DNA from: Conidiobolus incongruus B7586
Lineage: Eukaryota; Entomophthoromycota; Entomophthoromycetes; Entomophthorales; Conidiobolaceae
DNA: 27,679 nt
Assembly (NCBI GenBank): GCA_000697335.1
Contig: JNEM01010855.1
Coordinates: 1 to 27,679 of the forward strand
Direction: 5' to 3'
Shown: positions 20,229-27,679 of the stretch, piece after piece
Layout of the letters: each line of letters begins with the position of its first letter
Numbering within the stretch: position 1 is the stretch's first letter
Notes under the pieces: model-generated
Database searches by the model: none
What the model was told of the DNA's origin: nothing
Seen by the model: the letters and a program-made list of their open reading frames with translations, nothing else
Program-made: the position numbers and the translations under genes

Positions 20229-22825
20229 ATGGAAGACCTAATTGTCAAATTTCAGTCAATCGGTTTAAGCGAAGCTAAAGCTAAAGATACTACTAAAAAC
20301 AAAAAACTTTGTCCTATTTTGGACAATTTATTAGATAGCGAGCCTTTGAAGCAGCTCTCTCCTGAAGAAAAATTAGAATCTGGACCTTTATTCTACACTC
20401 TTGCTTCTACTATTACCAAAGATGCTTTACCTAAAATTGAATTTATTGCTGATCAGATCGCTAAAAAGAAACTCACCACTGGTGATCAGATTTCTGGTAT
20501 ATATAATCAATTTTGTTTAAATTAATTTGATAATAATCTAATTTAATTTAGCTGCTATCCAGTATTTCAATGACAATTCTGCTGAAGGTACAGTTGATCA
20601 GGGTAAATTTGACACTTTCTGTGGTGTTGGTAAGTCTTATAAAAATATTAACCATTTAGATCACTTCTAAATAATTATTCAAAGGCGTTGTTGTAACTCC
20701 TGAGCAGATCAAACAGGTTGTCGAAAGCGTATTAACTGAAAAGAAAGCTCAGCTCGAAGAAGAGCGTTATCGTCTCCTTGGACCTCTTTTGGCTCAGTTG
20801 CGTCATCACCCTGAGTTGAAGTGGGCTAACGGTGGTTTGATTAAGAACGAATTAGAAGCTCAGGTCTTAGCTACCATTGGACCTAAGGATGAAAGAGATG
20901 CCCCTGTTAAGGGTAAGGGTAAAAACAAGGAAAAGAAGAAAGCTGCCGAACCCACTCCCAAGGTTGAAGCTGCTAAGAGTGCTGATGAACACACTCACTC
21001 CAAAAAAGAAGAAGAAAAAGATCCATTCTTGGCTTCTGCTTCCTTATTCTTTGAGGGTGAATTAGCTCGTCTTCACAAACCTGGAGGTAACAAGCAGATT
21101 AAACCCGAACTAATGGAACAGCACTTGAAGGCTACTGGTGGTATTGTACGCACACGTTTTCCTCCTGAACCTAATGGTTTCCTTCACATTGGACACGCCA
21201 AAGCTATCAATGTCAACTTTGGATATGCTAGAGCTCACAATGGTATCTGTTATTTGAGATATGATGACACTAATCCCGAAGCTGAAGAAGAAATTTACTT
21301 TGATTCCATCAAGGAAACTGTTGAATGGTTGGGTTTCAAGCCTCACGCTATCACTTACTCTTCTGATTATTTCCATGAACTTTATCAGCTTGCTATTAAG
21401 TTAATTAAAGTTGGCAAGGCTTATGTGTGTCACTGTACTCCCGAGGAAATCTTTGCTCACCGTGGTGGTGCTGAAAAGGGACCTAGAACTGCCTGTGTTC
21501 ACCGCGATAGACCAATTGAAGAATCTTTAGCTGAATTTGAAAAGATGAAAAATGGAGGATACAAATCTGGTGAAGCTATTTTGAGAATGAAGATGGATTT
21601 AGAAAGTGGTAATCCTCAGTTCTGGGATTTAGTTGCTTATCGTATTCTTTACACTCCTCATCATCGTACTAAGGATGAATGGATTATCTACCCTACCTAC
21701 GATTTCACTCACTGTCTTGTCGATTCCTTTGAAAATATCACTCACTCCCTCTGTACTACTGAATTCATCCAGTCTAGAGAATCTTACTACTGGCTATGTG
21801 ACGCTGTTGAAGTCTACAAACCAGTCCAGTGGGAATATGGCCGTCTTAATGTCACCAACACCGTTTTGAGTAAACGTAAAGTTTTAGAATTGGTTAATAA
21901 GGGGTTAGTTGATGGTTGGGATGATCCTCGCTTGTACACTTTACCCGCCTTAAGACGTCGTGGTGTCCCTCCCGCTGCTATTAACTCTTTCGTCAAGGAA
22001 GTTGGTGTCACTACTGCTGTTACCACTATTGATGTCGCCAGATTAGATAATCACATTCGTGACTACTTAAACGAAACCGTTGTTCGTTTGATGTCCGTAA
22101 TTAATCCCGTTAAGGTTGTTATTGAAAACTTACCTGCTGATCATCATGAAACCTTGACTGTCCCCAACAAGCCCCGTGATCCTTCTATGGGTGAACATAC
22201 TGTTCCTTTTACAAATACATTATATATTGATGCCAGTGATTTCCGTACTGAAGATTCCAAGGATTACTTCCGCTTGGCTCCTGGAAAGACTGTTGGTCTC
22301 TTATACGTTCCTCATCCCATCACTTGTACTCGTTTTGAATTAGACCCCAATACCAATGAACCCTCAGTCATCTACGCCAAATACGAGAATGAAGGTGACG
22401 TGAAGAAGCCTAAGACTTACATCCAGTGGGTTGCTGAATCTCCCAAGGATAACTCCCCTGTTCGCATTGATGAATTAAGAATTTATGAAAATCTCTTCAA
22501 CCATGCCAATCCTATGGATAAGAACGAAGTTCCCGGTGGCTGGCTCTCTGACGTCAATACCGACTCTGTTATCCGCAAGAAATCTGCCTTATTGGAAGTT
22601 GGTATTTGGGATACTATCAAGACCCATCTCGCTGACTTTGCTAAAGAACATCCCAACACTGATAAATATTATAACGAAGAAATTCGTGCTCAGTTCGTCC
22701 GTTTGGGCTACTTTGCTCTTGACAAAGATTCTATCATTACTGCAGACGGTAAGTTAGAACTTGCCGAAAAGCCCAAGTTGATATTCAACAGAATCGTCAG
22801 CCTTAAAGAAGATAACAAAAAATAA
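20229..22825 (+). CDS. GLN4: Glutaminyl-tRNA synthetase, cytosolic
   Basis: Three exons: 20229-20496, 20552-20629 and 20685-22825. Both introns are 55 bp and phase 1, and the product is 828 residues, close to eukaryotic GlnRS. It charges tRNA-Gln with glutamine using ATP. Residues 1 to about 180 form the eukaryotic N-terminal (YqeY-like) domain, followed by a lysine-rich linker (KGKGKNKEKKK). The class I catalytic domain has PPEPNGFLHIGHAKA (HIGH at about 283-286), YDDTNPE, TYDFTHCLVDS and VLSKRKV as the KMSKS-like loop (about 509-515). The C-terminal third is the two-barrel anticodon-binding region. The first ATG is used and fits the family start. Oddity: all 19 glutamine codons are CAG with no CAA, although Glu in the same gene is mostly GAA and neighbouring genes prefer CAA. 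AATAAA lies at 22873-22878, about 48 bp after the stop. Confidence 0.96.
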
Positions 22826-23610
22826 TTTTTATGAATTATTATTCAATAATTGATTGTTTTTTATTGATGTATAATAAAGTTTATTCCATCGCATTAAGCA
22901 TTATCTTAATGATCGCTTTAAAAAACTATTTATTATTGTGGTTATAATACCCTGGATATATGTTTGAATCAATTACTTTTTTAATAAAATACGAACAGAA
23001 CAATTATCTTCAAAATTTCAAATGTTTATTATAACAATTGAAACATTAAAGCATTTAATAATTAAAAAATTCTTGCAATATTTAAAAATAATTATTAAAG
23101 TAAACGAAAGTAAGAAAATTAGATAAATCAAGTTATCAACGAGTAAAAATTTTAAAATATAAAACATTTCAATATGAAATCCATCCTAGAATAAATAATG
23201 GTTTATAACCCAAAATCATCTATATTATTTACACAACATATCAAACTGATCATATATTGACAGTAAAAATGATGATTAGTTATAATGTTATCAATTGTTG
23301 ATAGATTTTCAAAATATCCAAATGGAGTAATCTCGATGAACAATTGATCAACTGTTCTCGAAACAATTGCATCGTATTAAATCTAAAAATCTCCATTGAA
23401 TTCATTTATATAAACATATGTATTCTATTGTTAAAAGGCATTGTTACTATCAATAATTAGTTTTTGATCTTTGTTGCTTTTTTTCTGGTTGAATGAAATA
23501 GTCAAATTTTAATATTTCATAAAATTAAAGTGAACCCTTTATTAAAATATTGATTTAATTAGTTGGATTAATTACACGAATATCATCCTATATTCAAATA
23601 TTTTCATTAT
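22826..23610. other. Intergenic region before the copper ATPase gene
   Basis: AT-rich; no gene seen. Contains AATAAA of the synthetase gene at 22873-22878. No clear TATA box or metal-response element before the ATPase ATG. Confidence 0.5.
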
Positions 23611-26420
23611 ATGGATCCATTTATTCCTCAGGTACCAATCAAAGACGATTTTACGCAAGGGAGTCCAGCTAGTGTCTCTAGCAATAATGACCAGTTGCCA
23701 CTGCTGCCTATACCTGCAAAATCATATCAGTCCGACCCCAAGGTTACAATTATTGATCAACCTCTCCACATGAATGAAGATGGCCAATATCAAGAATATT
23801 CACAAAGCTCAAACCGCTCGATCGGGATTGTAGAATCTCTATTTTCAGTTACAGGGATGACATGTGGTGCATGTGTTGCAGCAATAGAACAAGGCTTAGA
23901 AAAGCAAAATGGGATTACTCAAGTCAAAGTTACCTTACTCACGAACCAGGCAAAGGTAGTTCACGATGAAGCACAGATTGGGGTTAGAGATATCATCCAA
24001 GCTATCGAAGACCTTGGCTACGATGCACAGCCGGTCCTACCCTCCGAACTATATCAACAGAAAATCATGAAGCAGTTCCAAAAACATAAAAAGGAATTGA
24101 CTTGGCAATTGATTATCGCTCTATTATTCGCAATCCCTACCTTCATTATTGATATGGTTATTGAAATGTTTTTATCTCCAGAGAATCATACAAGAAAGAA
24201 ATTGGATGAAACTTACTTGGTTGGTAATTTGCGTGTCTTCACTTTTATCAGTTGGCTACTCACTACTGGGATCATTGTGCTAGTGGGATATAAATTCTTC
24301 ATCAAGGCTTATAAATCTTTAAGATATAGTGGTGTTTTAGGCATGGATAGCTTGGTAGCCTTGGGTGTTTTGGTAAGTTATTCTGCATCCGTAACTCATA
24401 TTATCATTGATTTGACGAGGAAAGGAAGTATGTCAAATACACATCCTCACAGTAGTCAATCGAATTGGATGAATCATCCATCGTTTGAAGTGGGTACTTT
24501 CTTAATTACTTTCGTATTACTTGGGAAGTATTTGGAGACTATTGCCAAAGCAAAAACATTGCAAGCGTTGAACTCTTTAACCAAGCTTCAGCCAGAAACT
24601 GCCATTCTTCTGCTTCCGAAGAGAGAGGGAGGTCATGAAGAGAAAACCATTCCAATAGAATTGGTACAGCCGAATGACTTGATCAAAGTAAACGGTGGTA
24701 AAGGAGTACCTTGTGATGGTATTATTGAATTTGGTTCCACAAGCATACAAGAAGCAATGCTCACTGGAGAACCTCTACCAATATTAAAAAACATTGGAGA
24801 TAACGTTTTAGCTGGAAGCGTGAATGTGACTTCACCAATTCACGTACGCGTATTGCATACAGGTACACAAACTACTCTCTATAAAATCGTGGACATGGTT
24901 CAAAGAGCCCAAGCGTCTAAGGCCCCAATCGAACAGTTGGCAGATCGTTTAGCTCAACGATTTGTACCAATGATTATTACCCTATCAATCATCACAGTTG
25001 TATTGTGGATGATTTTGGGCAGTAAAAACCTTATAAACCCTAATTGGATTCCTGAAAATTATAGCTGGGCTTTATTTGCCATATTCACAGGAGTATCAGT
25101 ATTAGTCATCGCATGTCCTTGCGCTTTGGGACTTGCCAGTCCAACGGCAGTGATGGTAGGTACAGGTATTGCAGCCAGGCAGGGGATATTGATTCAAGGA
25201 GGAGGAAAAACACTTCAATTAGCACATCGCATCCAGATAGTTTGCTTCGATAAAACCGGGACACTTACTTTGGGCCAACCCCAAGTCAAAGGAGTTGCTT
25301 TTATATCTAACCCATCTCATTTCATTCAACCATTAACCAAGAGAAACATTCTAGAGATTGTCAATGAGATCGAAAAAAATAGTGAACATCCTTTAGCTAA
25401 AGCGCTAGTTAATTTTGTAGAAACTGATAGAAAAATCCAATCATATCCACAACAATCAACGATAAAAATAATAGAATTGAAAGAAGTACCAGGAAAAGGT
25501 ATTGTTAGCAAGGTTCAACTAATACCAGTTGGAATAAGCCCAGAAATCATGGAAGTTGCAATCGGAAATCTTGAATTGATGAGAGATCACCATATTAAAC
25601 TACCCTATTCTAAATGTGACACTAACCAGCTACAACTCATCCAAAGCTGGCAAGATCAAGGACAATCTGTACTATATGTGGGTGCGAGAAGTCTAACCAC
25701 TCCCAAGACTTTGGACAAGTGCTCCTAGCTTTTGGATTATCAGACACTATTCGACCAGAAGCAAAACAAGTTGTGAAACAGCTCACAGAGTGGAATATCC
25801 AAGTCTGGATGATCACTGGGGACACTTATTCCACCGCATCTAGAGTAGCAAAAGAGGTAGGAATCACCAACGTATTTGCAAAAGTATTGCCACAAAACAA
25901 AGCGGAAGCAATTAAAAAATTACAAACTGATACAGTATCTCCAGAACAATCAACCAACGAAAAACTTCACATAACTTTCGGAACAAGGTTCAAACGTTTA
26001 ATTCAAAGATTGTTCTTTGCAGACAGAAACAATAAACTACAGAAATCAAACACAGTTGCAATGATAGGCGACGGCATCAACGACGCAATCGCAATGGCCC
26101 AAAGTGACGTGGGTATCGCAATGGGAGCATCTACAGATCTTACACTCAATACAGCTGACGTAATATTACTGAAATCAAAACTCGGACAATTATTAACATT
26201 GATTGATTTATCCAAAGCAGTCACGTACAGAATATACTGGAATTTCGTATGGGCTCTAGGCTACAATTTGATAGGAATTCCTCTAGCTATGGGTCTTTTA
26301 TATCCCATTGCAGGCGTTGGCATTCCACCTGTGCTAGCTGGCCTGCTGATGGTCATTTCTAGTCTAAGTGTAATGGCAAATAGTTTATGGCTGCTGAAAT
26401 ATAAAACAAAATTTATATAA
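23611..26420 (+). CDS. CCC2: Copper-transporting P1B-type ATPase, CCC2/ATP7-like
   Basis: Pumps Cu(I) across a membrane, in fungi usually into the late Golgi for copper oxidases. After a disordered N-terminus (1-75) there is one HMA copper-binding domain with GMTCGAC (82-88; Cys85, Cys88). Yeast Ccc2 has two such domains. Membrane pairs follow, then the actuator motif LTGEP (T385-G386-E387), the channel CPC (502-504, ACPCALGLASP), the phosphorylation site DKTGT (D547), the SEHP motif (591-594) and GDGINDAIAMAQSDVGIAMG near the C-terminus. The frame changes once: 23611-25728 is open and stops, and the conserved sequence resumes two bases out of phase (GQVLLAFGLSD, from about 25713). Removing GT-AG segments 25682-25707 (26 nt) or 25691-25707 (17 nt) restores the frame, giving 927 or 930 residues; 25682-25728 (47 nt) also does but deletes a conserved strand. 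A one-base error or mutation is the alternative. Confidence 0.9.
25682..25707 (+). other. Candidate ultra-short intron in the copper ATPase gene
   Basis: GT at 25682 and AG at 25706-25707 enclose 26 nt including TCTAAC, the branch-site sequence seen in a normal intron of the GH35 gene. Its removal joins LYV to DFGQVLLAFGLSD, with about the family's usual spacing between LYV and LSD. A 17-nt alternative starts at 25691 and gives LYVGARNFGQVLLAFG. Both are far below the 49-68 bp of other introns here, so a frameshift remains a serious alternative. Confidence 0.35.
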
Positions 26421-27105
26421 TTATTTATTAATACATAAACTAAAAAAATAGATTAAGGATTATTAAATTATCTAATACACACAAATTAACTGATAAAAGA
26501 TTGAATACAAAAAATAGTATATAATTCATAGATATATTGAAAATCATTTAACCTACAGGTTATTAAAATGATGCTAATATAAAAAACTTGGTCAAATATT
26601 AAAAATGATAGAATTATAGAATCTAAAAAACTAAGAATATTATCATTATAATCAAATCAATATATTCAACCTAGAATTTTATATTTTAAAGTTATTATAC
26701 ATTAAAACTATAAATAAAAAATCTGATAGGAAGTATGATTGAATATAATTGTTAATATTTTCAAATGATTTTCAATTTATTAATAAAACTTAACTAAAAT
26801 AGAGATAGCTACAAAAACCTTTAACAAACACCTATATATATTTATATAATATAATAAATCATGATATAATTGAACAAAAATAGCAAAAATAAAAATAAAG
26901 TATAACATGTATTCATCCGATAATATTTCACCATGAGTAACTTACGGAATAAATAACATTTGACCAAATGCGGTATCAATTAAACGATATTCCGAACTAA
27001 CCCATAAATAGCAATCTTTCAAAATCATATCATAATATTTATATTGCATCAATCCAAAGGTCTTCACATTCACTACATTGATAATTAATCAAAATCATCT
27101 ACACA
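26421..27105. other. Intergenic region before the dehydratase gene
   Basis: AT-rich; no gene seen. The last 150 bp (from about 26930) are less AT-rich and likely hold the promoter and leader of the dehydratase gene, but no TATA box is obvious. Confidence 0.5.
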
Positions 27106-27679
27106 ATGTCTACTAACACCAAACCCAAAGCTAAATCATTTAAAGCCACACCCGTCGAAGGATATTTACTAGCCTATAACTTAATCAGCTTTTTCTTATG
27201 GTTCTTTGCTTTCTACAGAACTGCCCAGTGTTTGATCGTTACTGAAGGTGACTACACTCAAGTTTATGAATTCATTGGCAAAGATTATTATTGGATTCAA
27301 GGATTAGCTACTTTAGAGGTAACATATTACTTACGTGCATCATTTATTTAATACTAATTTTGTGATTTTGGTGTGACTTAGATCCTTCACTCTGTTTTAG
27401 GTAAGTTAGTAATATGATCAATGATCAATTTATGCTAAATAATTATTAGGTTTTGTAAGATCTCCTTTAATGTCCACCGTCAGTCAAGTGTTCTCTAGAC
27501 TTTTATTAGCTATTGGTATCCTTCACTACTTCCCCACTGAAGAGGTAATAACTCATCAGAACAATATTAGAATTTCAGCTAATTTCACATTCAGGTCAAA
27601 ACTCACTGGGCTTTAACTACTATGTCATTCGCTTGGTCCATTACTGAAATCGTTCGTTATTTATTCTACGCCTCCAACT
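27106..27679 (+). CDS. PHS1: Very-long-chain (3R)-3-hydroxyacyl-CoA dehydratase, 5' part
   Basis: Partial; cut by the window edge. Exons 27106-27318, 27382-27400, 27450-27544 and 27595-27679+, with introns of 63, 49 and 50 bp. Exon 2 is only 19 nt (codes ILHSVL). The spliced protein reads YLLAYNLISFFLWFFAF ... LATLE|ILHSVL|GFVRSPLMSTVSQVFSRLLL ... HYFPTEE|VKTHWALTTMSFAWSITEI then VRYLFYAS, the classic PHS1/HACD (PTPLA) pattern. Visible: 137 residues of roughly 215-220. The enzyme carries out the third, dehydration step of very-long-chain fatty acid elongation in the ER membrane, feeding sphingolipid synthesis. The catalytic Tyr-Glu pair lies in the family motif YPxGVxxE, which would come after the window end, so activity cannot be judged. 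The N-terminus is short, basic and cytosolic. Confidence 0.93.

Noticed and set aside
25719-26420. Treating the 3' part of the copper ATPase as a separate gene
   Set aside because: It begins inside a conserved strand of the phosphorylation domain, has no ATG at its start and no promoter space; it is clearly the continuation of the upstream frame.

Overview
The window is nuclear DNA from a very AT-rich eukaryote, most likely an early-diverging fungus (an Entomophthoromycotina-type genome such as Conidiobolus would fit, but the species cannot be fixed from sequence alone). The reasons are compact genes with GT-AG introns of 49-68 bp, AATAAA-like 3' ends, and fungal-type proteins: ERG10-like thiolase, CCC2-like copper pump, PHS1-like dehydratase, a mitochondrial PPR protein and a family-35 glycosidase. 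Every confidently called protein gene lies on the + strand; of the two tRNA genes, one is on + (Ala) and one on - (Lys).

Layout. 1-413: the 5' part of a decayed mariner transposase (minus strand) running off the window. 414-3468: AT-rich DNA with weaker coding remnants resembling a Merlin (IS1016-like) transposase. 3469-3972: a small secreted or membrane-anchored protein. 4285-5753: PPR protein. 7021-7870: a mitochondrial, membrane-anchored, LEA-like protein with nine 11-residue repeats, followed by a possible 39-residue tail-anchored protein (7896-8119). 8120-10846: gene-poor. 10847-14398: membrane-anchored GH35 beta-galactosidase. 14553-14625: tRNA-Ala(AGC). 15318-15390: tRNA-Lys(UUU), minus. 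16548-17985: acetyl-CoA acetyltransferase, six exons. 20229-22825: glutaminyl-tRNA synthetase. 23611-26420: copper-transporting P1B ATPase whose frame is broken once. 27106-window end: very-long-chain 3-hydroxyacyl-CoA dehydratase, cut by the window edge.

The genes form no pathway cluster; they are ordinary housekeeping genes with long AT-rich spacers. Two observations stand out. First, the glutaminyl-tRNA synthetase gene spells all 19 of its own glutamines CAG, whereas the thiolase beside it spells all 15 CAA and the other genes mostly use CAA; this suggests selection tied to glutamine-tRNA charging. Second, the copper ATPase can only be read through if a very short GT-AG segment (26 or 17 nt) is removed, or if the gene or assembly carries a one-base shift. 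The tentative small gene after the LEA-like gene needs a similar 17-nt removal, so ultra-short introns deserve a direct RNA test.
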